Source of the DNA: CAWBRT01 sp963832785
GTDB lineage: Bacteria > Acidobacteriota > Terriglobia > Terriglobales > Acidobacteriaceae
Length of the DNA stretch: 64,000 nt
Direction of reading: 5' to 3'
NCBI GenBank assembly: GCA_963832785.1
Contig: CAWHVF010000002.1
Span: forward strand, 124,001 to 188,000
Made by a program: the position numbers and the translations under genes. Shown in pieces: positions 44,247 through 53,645 of the stretch. The notes beneath the pieces are model-generated. The model saw only the letters and a list, made by a program, of their open reading frames with translations. It did not search any database and was not told the origin of the DNA. Position 1 is the stretch's first letter. Each line of letters opens with the position of its first letter.

Positions 44247-45215
44247 TCACACATGCCGGGCCACATAAAGCAGCAGCGCAAAAATCACCACCGGTATGGC
44301 GGCCAGCATGAGATAAAACAAAATCCTTCTTCCCAGGGGCGAGCGCCGCCGGCTCCAGTTGCGCAGTTCCGGACGCTCGGCCACTCCCACCTGCTCCGGG
44401 TGCTGCAGGTCCCAGGCGAACTCATGCGCGCTGGCATAGCGATTCTTGGGGTCACGTTCCAGCGCCCGGTAAATGATCTCCTGCAACTGTGGCGAGATCG
44501 AGGAATCGAGTTCGCGCGGCGGCACCGGGTTGTTCAACAGGCGCTCGTTCATGATGGCAAATGGATTCGGGCCCTGGAACGGCACCTGGCCGGTCAGCAT
44601 TTCGTACAACATCACGCCCAGCGCGTAGATGTCGCTGCGGGCGTCGCCGCGCTTCCCTTTTACCTGCTCGGGAGAGATGTAGTCCGGCGTGCCCATGGTC
44701 TGCGACAGGCTGGTAAAGGTGATGCGCCGCGCGCCCAGGTTGCCGGCGATGCCGAAGTCGATGAGCTTTATGTTGTCCTGGTCATCGACCATGATGTTTT
44801 CCGGTTTGAGGTCGCGATGCACCACCCCGTTCTTGTGAATGTAGTCGAGGGCCTCGGAGATGCGCAGCGCCAGCCGCAGCGCGCGCTCGGGCGGCAGCTT
44901 GCGCCGCTCGTTCAGCAGCTTGCGCAGCAGCCGCCCCTCCACCCACTCCATGACCATGTAGACCTGGCTGCGGTCGTCGTTGCCGAAAACTTTCATGACC
45001 CCGGGATGGTCCAGTTTCCTGCCTATCTCTTCCTCGCGCTGAAATCTCTCGAAAAACACCGGGTCGCTCTCCATCTCGATGTGCGGAATCTTGATGGCTA
45101 CCGTCTGGCCGGTGCGCAGGTCCTTGCCGCGGAAGATTGACGCCATGCCGCTGCGTGCCGCCACGCTTTCCAGGTAGTAGTGATCGAGTTGCTCGCCAGG
45201 ATGGAGTTGCGTCAT
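44247..45215 (-). CDS. Hanks-type Ser/Thr protein kinase with C-terminal membrane anchor
   Basis: A 322-residue kinase: the Gly-rich loop is weak (AARSGMASIFRG), Lys42 in TVAIK, HRDLKPEN at residues 133-140, DFG at 153-155 and the activation-loop TPDYISPEQ are present. A single membrane helix (about 296-322) ends the protein with no extracellular sensor. It follows the PP2C phosphatase gene, forming a typical kinase/phosphatase pair for signalling or protein regulation. The ATG at 45215 is preferred over a TTG at 45242; neither has a strong ribosome site. Confidence 0.9.
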   Translation of the reverse strand: MTQLHPGEQLDHYYLESVAARSGMASIFRGKDLRTGQTVAIKIPHIEMESDPVFFERFQREEEIGRKLDHPGVMKVFGNDDRSQVYMVMEWVEGRLLRKLLNERRKLPPERALRLALRISEALDYIHKNGVVHRDLKPENIMVDDQDNIKLIDFGIAGNLGARRITFTSLSQTMGTPDYISPEQVKGKRGDARSDIYALGVMLYEMLTGQVPFQGPNPFAIMNERLLNNPVPPRELDSSISPQLQEIIYRALERDPKNRYASAHEFAWDLQHPEQVGVAERPELRNWSRRRSPLGRRILFYLMLAAIPVVIFALLLYVARHV

Positions 45216-45296
45216 GAGAGCGGTTGCACCCGGCAAAGGCAAAACGTTTGCCGGCGACCCCGGTAACCGGCTGCCCCTCTGAACTTAGCCTAAGGC

Positions 45297-46172
45297 TCAG
45301 GGCAGTTTGTAGGGCCGTCCCCGGTACATCCCGATTCGCTCGACTTGCCGAATGCGAACCAGTTGGAGGCTCACATTATCGCTGCCATCGCGATGGTTCG
45401 CAAGCTCGACCAGCCGCTCGGCTGCGCGCTGCAACTCACCCCTGCTGCCGACGGCAGAGGCCAGCTCCGCCGCCGAGACCGCTCCATGCAGCCCGTCCGA
45501 GCATAGCAACAGGACATCGCCGGCCAGGACGCGGTGCTCGCTCACCTCGGGGCTGACAAACAGCTCCGTTCCCACCGCGCGGCTGAGCATATGCCGGGCG
45601 GTCTCCGCAGCCTCCAGGGAGGCAAGAATTCCGACCCGGAACTGCTCGTTGGCGATGGTATGGTCGCGGGTCAGCGGGCGGGCCTGTCCGTGGCGAATGA
45701 GATAGCAGCGCGAGTCACCAACGTGGGCGATGGTGGCCCGATCGAAACGCAACGCGCAGGCCACAATCGTGGTCGCCATGGAGCGACCGCCGGAACCGGC
45801 AGCCAGGCCGGCGTCGTGGACCTTTTCGTTGGCGGATTGCACCAGCCGCGGCAGCAGCCCGGCATGCGGCTCGCCGGCGGCGGCCTGCTGGAAGCCGGCC
45901 AGCAGCGTGCCCACGGCCAGGCGCGAGGCTACCTCTCCGTCCAGGTTTCCGCCCACGCCATCGGCCAGCGCAAACAACCAGCCGTGGCTGCGGCCCCGGG
46001 CCGCGGTCTCCGGCAACGAGTAGCCGAGATAATCCTCGTTCTGCTCGCGAACCAGCCCGCGGTCGCTAAGCTGCGCAAACTCCAGTTCCATCGCGGCAGA
46101 CATCGCTTGCGCTGGCGCCGGAGCGCGACTCTCGCCCGCGGCAATTCGTCCTTTGTATAGACGGGCCGTCAT
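45297..46172 (-). CDS. PP2C-family Ser/Thr phosphatase
   Basis: A PPM-family metal-dependent phosphatase. Motifs in order are SDRGLVREQNEDYLG, FALADGVGGN (metal Asp), VGDSRCYLIR, LLLCSDGLHG and GSDNVSLQLV. The DGVGG and SDGL Asp residues bind the two metals. The start is uncertain: ATG at 46172, 46103 or 46091; the family homology begins near residue 28 of the longest form. It is followed by the kinase gene on the same strand and presumably reverses its phosphorylation. Confidence 0.88.
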   Translation of the reverse strand: MTARLYKGRIAAGESRAPAPAQAMSAAMELEFAQLSDRGLVREQNEDYLGYSLPETAARGRSHGWLFALADGVGGNLDGEVASRLAVGTLLAGFQQAAAGEPHAGLLPRLVQSANEKVHDAGLAAGSGGRSMATTIVACALRFDRATIAHVGDSRCYLIRHGQARPLTRDHTIANEQFRVGILASLEAAETARHMLSRAVGTELFVSPEVSEHRVLAGDVLLLCSDGLHGAVSAAELASAVGSRGELQRAAERLVELANHRDGSDNVSLQLVRIRQVERIGMYRGRPYKLP

Positions 46173-46201
46173 CCCTCACGCTTCCTCCAGCCGAAGGCCG
46201 G

Positions 46202-48013
46202 TTACGAGTCCATGACCGAACCCGCGCGGCTCGGGACCAGCGTGGTCCGGCCGGTGCGATTGCTCGTCCTGACGAAGTAGATTCCGCCATAGATGCCCCA
46301 AACCAGCGCCACCCCCAGCGCTAACAGTGGCTCCATCTTGGTACCGTAGCCCAGGAAAGGCCCGATCAGGTAGAAGCCCATGCAGGCCAGATTGGCAACC
46401 AGTCCAAATACCGGGATCGCCAAGTGACGCACCACGTTGAACTTCTGATGGCCGTGGTAGGCCACGATACAGACAACGCAGCTCAGCGCATACAGCAAGA
46501 AGGTGCCGAAGTTAGAGGCCAGCGTCACCGTCAGCAGCGAATTAGGCATGGCAGCCATGGCGTCGTGGCTGGTATAGCCGAAGCTCGACCAGAAACCCGG
46601 CGGCAGTGCGCGGATGGCCTCGTCGGTGGGGGCGCCGGCATCGCCAAAGGCCAGGATCACGGCGATGCAGCCGATGACGGCCGAGATCGCGGCCAGCGTC
46701 CAGATGGCGTGATGCGGGGTCAGGTTCTTGCCGTGCAGAAAGCCGAAGTGCTCGGGGGCCTCGCGGTCCTTGCCCATGGCGTAGGTGATGCGCGCCCCGG
46801 TGTTCATGCAGGAAAGCGTGGTGCCCACGATGGCCAGGAATACGGTGAAGGCCTCGGCCAGCATGAAAAGCTTGCCGTTTCCGGAGCCGAACAGCGCGTC
46901 GCCGACCATGATCATCATGTCGCCGATGGGCGCCGCCGAGTTGGCTGCGCTCTGCATGGTGTAGCCGCTATTCAGGAAGTAATTGGCGGCAAAATACTCG
47001 ATCAGGTAGCAGAATGCTCCCTGCACCAGCAGCGAGACGATCACGGCGATGGGGATGTCGCGCTTGGGCCTTTTAGCCTCGCCGCCCAGGGCCGTGCACG
47101 ACTCAAAGCCCACCAGGATCAGAATGGCTACCGTGGCCTGCACGAACATCCAGCCGATGTTGTGTACTCCCACGACAGACGAGGCTTTCGGATGCGACAG
47201 GAAATTGCCTTTGTCGTCCACCTCGGGATAGCTGATGCGGAAAGGCGCCGGCTTGCCGGCCGCATCCAGCTTGGGCTGGGGAACCTGCGCCGAATCGCGC
47301 ACGATGCTTTCAGTTTCTTTGCCGTCCACCATCTTCTTCTCGGTGGCAAACTGATAGGTGTAAGCCGCTCCCGAGGTCGAGTCGAACTGGTAGGCCACCG
47401 TTCCCGGAGGATGGTTCAAGCGATAGCCCAACGCCAGCACCGAGAAAACCAGCAAGGCTGAAATCTGAACTACGTTGATGGCGATGGCTACGCCCGTCGA
47501 GCCGTTTACGCCGCGATAGGCGATGTAGGCCACCATGGCGGAGAAAACTATGCAAACGGCCATCATGAACATGGGGCCGGGATTGGAGGCATTCATGAAA
47601 CCCGGCCACAGCGTGCCTACCAGGTAGCCGCAGAGAATGCCCATGACGCCGACCATCACGCCGGGGTAGATCCAGTAATAAAGGTGCGAGCCCCAGCCGA
47701 TAATGAACTTGGCCAGCCGCGCATAACGCCAGACTGCGTTGTGGTTGAGGAACGACTGCTCGGCAAAGTAGTACGAGCTGCCCGGTCCGGGATAAAGCTT
47801 GGCCAGCTCGGCGTAGCAGACCGCGGTAGCCAGGCACAGCATCAAGGCGAGCAGAATACCGATCCACATCGAAGGAGCGGTATTGCCCGTGGTGGCTTGA
47901 ATAAAGAAGGTGAGCCATAGGAAGGCTCCGGGGGCGATGAGCGCCATGGCATTCATCGTCAGGCCCGTCAGCCCTAAAGTCGGTTTCATCTCAGTTGCGG
48001 GTGTCTCCGGCAC
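46202..48013 (-). CDS. APC-superfamily amino acid permease with a large periplasmic loop
   Basis: A 603-residue inner-membrane transporter of the amino acid/polyamine/organocation superfamily. Helix 1 contains LTMNAMALIAPGAFLW, and PGPGSSYYFAEQSF and GFESCTALGGEAKRPKRDIP are typical of APC carriers. Between about residues 204 and 287 there is a long hydrophilic insert with little homology to standard APC proteins, likely outside the membrane. About 12 helices otherwise. The PP2C and kinase genes follow, so the kinase may regulate transport. Substrate unknown. Confidence 0.87.
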   Translation of the reverse strand: MPETPATEMKPTLGLTGLTMNAMALIAPGAFLWLTFFIQATTGNTAPSMWIGILLALMLCLATAVCYAELAKLYPGPGSSYYFAEQSFLNHNAVWRYARLAKFIIGWGSHLYYWIYPGVMVGVMGILCGYLVGTLWPGFMNASNPGPMFMMAVCIVFSAMVAYIAYRGVNGSTGVAIAINVVQISALLVFSVLALGYRLNHPPGTVAYQFDSTSGAAYTYQFATEKKMVDGKETESIVRDSAQVPQPKLDAAGKPAPFRISYPEVDDKGNFLSHPKASSVVGVHNIGWMFVQATVAILILVGFESCTALGGEAKRPKRDIPIAVIVSLLVQGAFCYLIEYFAANYFLNSGYTMQSAANSAAPIGDMMIMVGDALFGSGNGKLFMLAEAFTVFLAIVGTTLSCMNTGARITYAMGKDREAPEHFGFLHGKNLTPHHAIWTLAAISAVIGCIAVILAFGDAGAPTDEAIRALPPGFWSSFGYTSHDAMAAMPNSLLTVTLASNFGTFLLYALSCVVCIVAYHGHQKFNVVRHLAIPVFGLVANLACMGFYLIGPFLGYGTKMEPLLALGVALVWGIYGGIYFVRTSNRTGRTTLVPSRAGSVMDS

Positions 48014-48054
48014 TTCTAATCTCCTTGTTGCGAATTGATTTTCCTAAAACTTTT

Positions 48055-48294
48055 CTAAACTTGCTGGCCACTGCAAAGGCCCCGAGTGACAGTAGCGCCT
48101 TTCAGCACGCTGGCTACACCAGCAAGGGACTCCGGCGCGGGTGCAGCGGCTGGCGCCTGAGGACTGGCGGGAGCTTGGGTGGTGGCGGCCAGGGTTATCG
48201 CCTGTGGCGCAGCTTCGGCGGGCGCTGCAAGAAACATCGGACAGGGTGAAATAGTTAGAGAAAGACAAAGCAACGCACGAGCCGCCTTAGACAT
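48055..48294 (-). CDS. Possible small exported protein
   Basis: A 79-residue ORF starting MSKAARALLCLSLTISPCPMFLAAPAEAAP, which reads like a signal peptide with an Ala-x-Ala cleavage site, then an Ala/Pro-rich stretch and a short tail. The ribosome site is weak, and no family was recognised. It could be a real small secreted protein or chance coding in a GC-rich region, so the call is tentative. The flanking region 48295-48538 has no gene and adjoins the IS5 element. Confidence 0.35.
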   Translation of the reverse strand: MSKAARALLCLSLTISPCPMFLAAPAEAAPQAITLAATTQAPASPQAPAAAPAPESLAGVASVLKGATVTRGLCSGQQV

Positions 48295-48538
48295 CTTCTG
48301 ACGTCCTGCTTTCTTTAGTTAGGTGTAATGTAGGTTAGTTCTAGTTTCGTAACCCGCTGTTCTTGAGGTTAGACAGGCGTGTAGGATGAGTCCAACGCAT
48401 AGTTCCTTTCGCAGGAATCGAAATTACTTTCACAAATTGTTGTTATGGAGGATATAAAGCGCAGCTATGGCGGGTTTTGTTATAGCCGCGATAAAAGAAG
48501 GTTATACGTGCTTGCTTCTAGGTTGAGAGAAAGGCTAG

Positions 48539-49434
48539 AGCCTGTTATTAACTTGGGCCGAGTAATCTAAGTAAGCTGGCCAGCATGAGGCAAGCGAAGG
48601 CCAGGTAATGGAAGGCAGCCAGGGTTGGGGAAAGTCGCTCGTAGTCCCGCGCCAATCGCCGGAAGCGTGCCGCCCAGGCAAAGCTCCTCTCCACGACCCA
48701 CCTTCGCGGCAGCAAGACGAAGCCGCGTTTAGCCTCACTATGTTTGACTACCTCCAGTTGAATCCCGTGCTCGGCCGCTGCCTGTTCTGCGGTTTCTCCC
48801 GTATATCCTTGGTCGACATAGGCCAACTCTACCGTGTCTCCCGTGATCTGTTGGACCTGCTTGGCCAATTCCTCCACCTGCGCTCGATCCTGCTCATTGG
48901 CCGCCGTCACATGCCGCGCCAGCAAATGGCCCAGTGTGTCAACCGCCGCATGCACCTTCGATCCTTTGCGTCGTTTCGCTCCGTCATATCCACCCCGAGC
49001 CCCCGACTCCGGGGTCGACTGCAGGGTGCGGCTGTCGAGAACCATCGCACTCGGCTGGGGGTTACGCCCGGCAAACTCGCGCAGCAGCCAACGTAGGTCT
49101 GCGACCATCATTTCGAAGCAACCGGCTCGGATCCAACGCTGGGTCTGCTGGTACACCACCGGCCACGGAGGCAAATCATTCGGCATCATGCGCCAGTGTG
49201 CGCCCGAGCGCACCAGCCAGCGCACCGCATTGAATACGGCTCGCAACGGGTACTCCCGCTGTTTGGCATCTTCCCGGCACAAGGTTAGATACGGCGCTAC
49301 GAACGCCCACTCATCATCGCTCACATCGCTCGGATACCCAACTCCGCCTCGATTTCCCATGCGCTCATATTGAGTGACTCTGGATCAATCTCGCGAGCTT
49401 CTTTACTCCTGGGTGCCGAAGTTAATAACAGGCT
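48539..49434 (-). mobile_element. IS5-family insertion sequence (896 bp) with CTAG target duplication
   Basis: The ends are inverted repeats: AGCCTGTTATTAACTT at the left (48539) and AAGTTAATAACAGGCT at the right (ending 49434). The outside flanks are CTAG on both sides (48535-48538 and 49435-49438), a 4-bp duplication of the YTAR type seen in the IS427-like group of IS5. One transposase ORF on the minus strand fills it. It lies between the APC permease region and the exported coiled protein; no recognisable gene is interrupted. Confidence 0.88.
48548..49360 (-). CDS. IS5-family transposase (IS427-like)
   Basis: A 270-residue DDE transposase. The N-terminal YPSDVSDDEWAFVAPYL and REYPLRAVFNAVRWLVRSGAHWRMMPNDLPPW are the DUF4096-like domain of this group; the first catalytic Asp lies in AMVLDSRTLQST, the second in YVDQGYTGE, and the Glu in RRWVVERSFAWAARFRRLARDYER. 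All three are present in one open frame, so the element could be active. The stop is just inside the left inverted repeat. Confidence 0.92.
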   Translation of the reverse strand: MGNRGGVGYPSDVSDDEWAFVAPYLTLCREDAKQREYPLRAVFNAVRWLVRSGAHWRMMPNDLPPWPVVYQQTQRWIRAGCFEMMVADLRWLLREFAGRNPQPSAMVLDSRTLQSTPESGARGGYDGAKRRKGSKVHAAVDTLGHLLARHVTAANEQDRAQVEELAKQVQQITGDTVELAYVDQGYTGETAEQAAAEHGIQLEVVKHSEAKRGFVLLPRRWVVERSFAWAARFRRLARDYERLSPTLAAFHYLAFACLMLASLLRLLGPS

Positions 49435-49552
49435 CTAGAGCTTCGGAATAGTCTTCTTGGTGGAGCGACTGGAAGCTAGCCGCAGAGTTCGCAGAGTAAC
49501 ACAAAGCAGATGGGAACTTGCATTTCTCTGTGTACCTCTGTGTCCTCTGTGG

Positions 49553-50257
49553 TTAATTCTTTTGCTGCGACGATTGCTGCGCAGGCTTGGCCGCTTTGCG
49601 GCTCTTCGGCTTCGCCTGCGGAGCGTTGTCGTCCACCACGATTTTTTTCGGGACGCTGCCTGCGCCCGGTTGCAGCTTGCGCCGCAGTTGCGCTAGCTCG
49701 AGGGCCTGTGCTTCGGCCAAGGCTTCAACCCGTTTGCCCAGTTCCATGCACAAGCTATCCAGTTCACTGGCTTGGGCTGCCAGGCGTTCAAACTGATTTC
49801 TCGGGCCGAAAGCGCCCGCCGATTCGGTCACACCGTTGAGAACGTCGCGCAGAGCATTCAAATTGCGGTAAAGCCTGAAGCTTGCGGCCAGGTTTTGCGG
49901 CGAATTGCGCACCGCCGCCACAAAGCCCGGCAGAGCCGCCGTGAGATTGCGCTGCAGAGAATCTATGTCGGTCCCCGCTTGCTGCTTGCTGGCAGAATCG
50001 GTCTTCCACCTTTCCACCCGCACTCTGCCCAGGTCTACATTGAGAGAAGAGGCGAGCTGCTCCACCCGCTGCAGCAACTTACCGAGCTCCGGGTCCAGCA
50101 CTCCAGCCAGTGCGGAAGCGGCGCTTTCGCGAGCCCCCGGGTTGGGCGCCGGCGCGGGCGAATTTTCAGCTCTCGATCCGGCGCTGGCCGTTTGGGCAAA
50201 GAGCTGAAAACCGAATACGGAAGAAAGCAGGAGCGTGATCAAGTAGAAAGATTTCAT
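49553..50257 (-). CDS. Exported Ala/Gln-rich helical protein of unknown function
   Basis: A 234-residue protein with a signal peptide (FYLITLLLSSVFGFQLFAQ) and a mostly helical body rich in Leu, Ala and Arg: LLQRVEQLASSLNVDLGRVRVERW and RLYRNLNALRDVLNGV, with a further coiled-coil-like part QASELDSLCMELGKRVEALAEAQALELAQLRRKL near residue 165. The C-terminal tail is Lys/Ala/Gln-rich. The ATG at 50257 is chosen for the signal peptide; an upstream extension is possible. No family name can be given. Confidence 0.65.
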   Translation of the reverse strand: MKSFYLITLLLSSVFGFQLFAQTASAGSRAENSPAPAPNPGARESAASALAGVLDPELGKLLQRVEQLASSLNVDLGRVRVERWKTDSASKQQAGTDIDSLQRNLTAALPGFVAAVRNSPQNLAASFRLYRNLNALRDVLNGVTESAGAFGPRNQFERLAAQASELDSLCMELGKRVEALAEAQALELAQLRRKLQPGAGSVPKKIVVDDNAPQAKPKSRKAAKPAQQSSQQKN

Positions 50258-50449
50258 AATTACTCTATAGCTAGCCTGGGGGGCGGCGACGCCTGCCAAG
50301 GGTTTCTGCCGGGTGCACCGCTTGTTTCGATGCAGCGCTGCTCCAGAATGTGACAACTCAGTGCTTATAGAATTGGGCAAATCCCCGTCGATGACGAAAA
50401 TGGGAATTCCGGTACTCACAATGAGCACCGCGGAGACTCGAAGGCATTA

Positions 50450-50660
50450 CAGCTCTACATACCCCTCCAGTGTTCTAAGCTCCACAATCTACAACGGCGT
50501 GGCGCTGTTTTGCTGCTTCTGCCACTTTGGACAGATACTTGCCTGTAAGGCTGGCGTACGCTGTTGAGAGGCGCTTCGGCAGCCGCAAAGCGTAAGCATC
50601 CTCCTTTCCTCCCTGGTAACCTCGTCCGGTACCCTTCGCCGGATGAGGTTTTTTTATCTT
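50450..50660 (+). ncRNA. Candidate small RNA ending in an intrinsic terminator
   Basis: A strong terminator (CCTCGTCCGG at about 50623-50632, CCGGATGAGG at about 50641-50650, then seven T) faces rightward with no plus-strand gene before or after it. Upstream (50.45-50.62 kb) are folding-prone segments such as GGCGCTTCGGCAGCC. This pattern suits an orphan small RNA or a leader/attenuator. I could not match it to a known RNA family, and the region could instead be a degenerate repeat. Boundaries are guesses apart from the terminator. Confidence 0.4.
50623..50657 (+). terminator. Intrinsic terminator, orphan
   Basis: A 10-bp stem with one G-T wobble, CCTCGTCCGG/CCGGATGAGG, around an eight-base loop, followed by TTTTTTT. 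It has no annotated plus-strand gene upstream within 500 bp. Confidence 0.75.
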
Positions 50661-50941
50661 GCGCCACCGCGATGCCATACTTCCAGGACCTGAGACCATG
50701 GCGCAAGCGGCGGCGGCCCAATTTGCCGCGCTGGGCAAACTCACCAGTAGTCGGAGCAGACGCGCCTCGCGTGTAGCTTTCCGCCTGCCACAGATCAGTT
50801 AGCGGGCAGGGGGTTTAATATGAGCAATTTTTCGGGAAGATTGGCTCTGGTAGCGGAGCTGCGAAAAACAACGCAGAAACGGATTATTACCACATCGTGC
50901 GCAGCAGGAATCGCACACCGCAAACGGGTTGTTCAAAGTTC

Positions 50942-51250
50942 CTAAGCTGAGGCCGTGACCGCCTTTTTCTGCTGGAAGCACTCGCGGCAGAATACCGGCC
51001 GCCCCTGCGTCGGCTTGAATGGAACCGTGGTTTCTTTGCCGCAATTGGAGCACACGGTCCGCGTCTCCACCTTGGGAGGCGCCGCCGAGTGTCCCACGCC
51101 TAGCGTCTGGGCTCTTTTGGCTTTGCAGCCTTTGCAGCGCTTGGGCTCGTTCTTGAACTGCTTGTCATGGAAAAAAAGCTGTTCTCCCGCCGTAAAAACG
51201 AAGTCCTGACCGCAATCTATACACTTAAGCACCTTGTCCCGAAATTCCAT
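50942..51250 (-). CDS. Zinc-ribbon protein with three CxxC-type motifs
   Basis: A 102-residue protein. The first zinc-ribbon segment has CIDCGQDFVFTAGEQ then CKGC; a second one has VCSNCGKETTVPFKP and FCRECFQ. Proteins with a zinc-ribbon of this DKVLKCIDCGQ type are conserved small proteins in several soil phyla, with unknown function, and probably bind nucleic acids or protein. It precedes rpsU with about 300 bp between them in the reverse order; both are minus strand. The ATG at 51250 has AAAGGGG upstream. Confidence 0.75.
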   Translation of the reverse strand: MEFRDKVLKCIDCGQDFVFTAGEQLFFHDKQFKNEPKRCKGCKAKRAQTLGVGHSAAPPKVETRTVCSNCGKETTVPFKPTQGRPVFCRECFQQKKAVTASA

Positions 51251-51381
51251 CGGCTTGTGCCCCTTTCAGCCCCGCCCTACTGCGGACAATCTGCAGCTCG
51301 GAAACCGAGGCTGCCTCTACTACACCCTTAAGATTCGCTGGTCACCTCAAATCCAAACTCCTCTTCACCCGCAACCCGGAT

Positions 51382-51412
51382 AAAAAACAATGGCCGCTAC
51401 TGAGCAGCGGCC
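51382..51412 (-). terminator. Rho-independent terminator downstream of rpsU
   Basis: Read on the minus strand, GGCCGCT (51406-51412 complement) pairs with AGCGGCC (51392-51398 complement) around a seven-base loop, followed within a few bases by a run of six T (51382-51387 complement). Located 13 bp after the rpsU stop. Confidence 0.8.
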
Positions 51413-51424
51413 GGATTGTCTATC

Positions 51425-51622
51425 CTATTCTTGTTCCTTGCGAGCCTTCTTTCTGCTGCGCTTTCGCGCCAAAGCTTGTTTTACGCGCCGCTTTTCGCCC
51501 GGTTTCAAATAGTAGGAGTGACGTTTTACTTCCTTAATAATGTCCTCCTGCTGCACCTTGCGCTTGAAACGGCGGAGAGCATTCTCTAACGCCTCGCCCT
51601 CCTGTAACTTGACTTCCGCCAA
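51425..51622 (-). CDS. rpsU: 30S ribosomal protein S21
   Basis: A 65-residue basic protein, AEVKLQEGEALENALRRFKRKVQQEDIIKEVKRHSYYLKPGEKRRVKQALARKRSRKKARK, matching S21 through the family-specific EGE-LENALRRFKR core. S21 joins the small subunit and helps initiation. The likely start is the TTG at 51622 (LAEVKLQ), giving the standard N terminus; AGG lies four bases upstream. A frame extension to 51649 is not supported. Confidence 0.94.
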   Translation of the reverse strand: MAEVKLQEGEALENALRRFKRKVQQEDIIKEVKRHSYYLKPGEKRRVKQALARKRSRKKARKEQE

Positions 51623-51943
51623 TCGCCTACACCCCCAAACTAGCCCCAATTGGACACCTAAAGCTTATCCCATTTTGAATTACTTTCGTCAACTATTAAT
51701 AAGTGTGCCGCACCGGACACCTGGAAAGAAAGCCGATGTCTTTGACGGAAATGTCAACCCCCTCGATGCCACAGATAATTCCCGCCATTGAGCAGCAGCA
51801 AGGGGGGCAACGCCAGTGGTTCAGCCGTTATCCTTCTGAAAAAACACCGGTTATACAACTTTGGTGGGCTTAAAGTCGTCTGGAAATTAGCAGAATAGCT
51901 AACCGCTCTACCTAACTGCCAAAACCAACTCCCAACTCCTCAG

Positions 51944-53410
51944 TCAGGGGAGCAGGTGCATTACCCATGGCAGTCCAACCGCCAGCAGCACGATGAGATT
52001 GAACAGTCCCAGGACGAACCCCAGGCGCCAGAAATCCCGCGCCGGAACGTAGCCGCTGCTGAAGTAGATAGGCGCCGGGCCATTGGCATAGGGGGTAATG
52101 ACGCCCATCAGCCCCAGCGAGTACAGCAGCAGCAGCACCACCGGGCGTAACGGCAGCCCGTTTATGGTGACCGCCGCCGCTAGGAAGACCGGCAGCAAGG
52201 CCGCGGTTTGCGCCGTCCCGCTGGCAATCAGGTAGTGCACGGCGAAGAAGACCGCGACTATAGCAACCGCCGCCGCAGTTACGGGAATGTTGGTAGTCAG
52301 CCCGGCTGAGCGCTTGGCAAACCAGCTAAGGAAACCTACGCTGCTGAGCCCCTCAGCCAGCACGACCAGGGTAGCGAACCATATGAACACGTTCCACGCC
52401 TGCTTGGCAGTGGCGATGTCGTTCCAGGTGATCACCTTGGTCAGCAGCATGAGCGATATCACCAGCAAGGCCACGGTAGTTGCCGAGATCCAACGCCCGG
52501 CCGAAATCCAGGCTGCCAGGGCGCCCAACGCCAGCACGGCCATCGTCACCTCACGCCGGGTGATGCTGCCCATCTGCCGCAACTCGTTGCCTGCCCATTC
52601 GGCGACTTCGGTGCTGCGCTTGATGACGGGTGGATAAAGGTAATAGCAAAGCAATGGGGTAGCAATGAACAGGATGAGGCAGACGGGCAGCGAACCCAGT
52701 GCCCAGGTTGTCCAGTTCACATCGACGTGGGTGATTTTGCGGCTGATCTCGGTCGCCAGCACGTTGGGAGCAAACGAGGTCATGAACATGCCACTGGTGA
52801 CCGAGGCAGTGGCAAAGGCGGTCCACAACAGGTAGGAGCCGATCTTGCGCGGGTTGTCGTCGGCATAGGATCCGTAGATCGGCGGAATGCTTTTCACTAT
52901 CGGGTAAATGGTGCCTCCGCTGCGGGCGGTCACCGAAGGCATGAAGGGCGCCAGGATCAAATCCGCCAAGCCGATGGCATAGCCCAGGCCAAGCGTGCTG
53001 CGTCCGAGCTTCTTCACCAGCAGCAAGGCGATCCGCCGGCCAAGTCCGGTGACTTCGTAACCCACGGCGAACATGTTGGCGGCGAAGATGAGCCAGACCG
53101 TGTCGTTGGCAAAACCGGAAAGCCCCCAGCGTAGAGCTTCGCCCGGAGTCTTTCCGACAAAGACCATGGCAGCGGCAAAGGCAACTCCAACAAATCCGAC
53201 AGCGGGGCCGGGAATGGGCTCGGTGATGAGCCCGCCTATGACGGCCATGAACAGGGCGAAGTAGTGCCAGGCCGCCGGGCTAAGGCCGGATGGAGTCGGG
53301 ATGAGAAGCACAACCGCTCCCAGCGCGATCGGCACCAGCCACTTTAGCGAATTGCGCGCCCCGCCCTTCTGTTGAGCCGGTTTCGGTTGAGATGCCGCGC
53401 TTGTACCCAT
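51944..53410 (-). CDS. DASS-family anion/dicarboxylate symporter
   Basis: A 488-residue inner-membrane carrier of the divalent anion:Na+ symporter family. Hydrophobic segments span residues 20-485; PFMPSVTARSGGTIYPIVKSI and VITPYANGPAPIYFSSGYVPARDFWRLGFVLGL are family signatures near the two substrate-binding hairpins. Such carriers exchange or import malate, 2-oxoglutarate, citrate or succinate. The ATG at 53410 has AGGAGGGGAC upstream. It is about 230 bp from citrate synthase on the same strand, suiting dicarboxylate metabolism. Confidence 0.9.
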   Translation of the reverse strand: MGTSAASQPKPAQQKGGARNSLKWLVPIALGAVVLLIPTPSGLSPAAWHYFALFMAVIGGLITEPIPGPAVGFVGVAFAAAMVFVGKTPGEALRWGLSGFANDTVWLIFAANMFAVGYEVTGLGRRIALLLVKKLGRSTLGLGYAIGLADLILAPFMPSVTARSGGTIYPIVKSIPPIYGSYADDNPRKIGSYLLWTAFATASVTSGMFMTSFAPNVLATEISRKITHVDVNWTTWALGSLPVCLILFIATPLLCYYLYPPVIKRSTEVAEWAGNELRQMGSITRREVTMAVLALGALAAWISAGRWISATTVALLVISLMLLTKVITWNDIATAKQAWNVFIWFATLVVLAEGLSSVGFLSWFAKRSAGLTTNIPVTAAAVAIVAVFFAVHYLIASGTAQTAALLPVFLAAAVTINGLPLRPVVLLLLYSLGLMGVITPYANGPAPIYFSSGYVPARDFWRLGFVLGLFNLIVLLAVGLPWVMHLLP

Positions 53411-53645
53411 GTCCCCTCCTGCCAGGTTGTTCACCCTGGGCGCGCCATCGCGCGCAAGGCACAGCTTTACCTTTGTTCAATGACGCGCCAACTTGCAGAC
53501 TAGTATTGCTGGCTGAAGATACCATGGACGGGCACGAAGTGGAATCGAGCCTTTGCCCGCAACTGCCGCAGACAAAAATGTCCCCGCCGGCAGCGGGGAC
53601 CACGGAAGTGTAACGGCTTGTTTAGGTGCGTACTGATACTTGCGG

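Noticed and set aside
50429..50660. Known riboswitch class in the spacer upstream of the orphan terminator
   Set aside because: I compared it by eye with c-di-GMP, TPP, SAM and cobalamin signatures and found no matching core.
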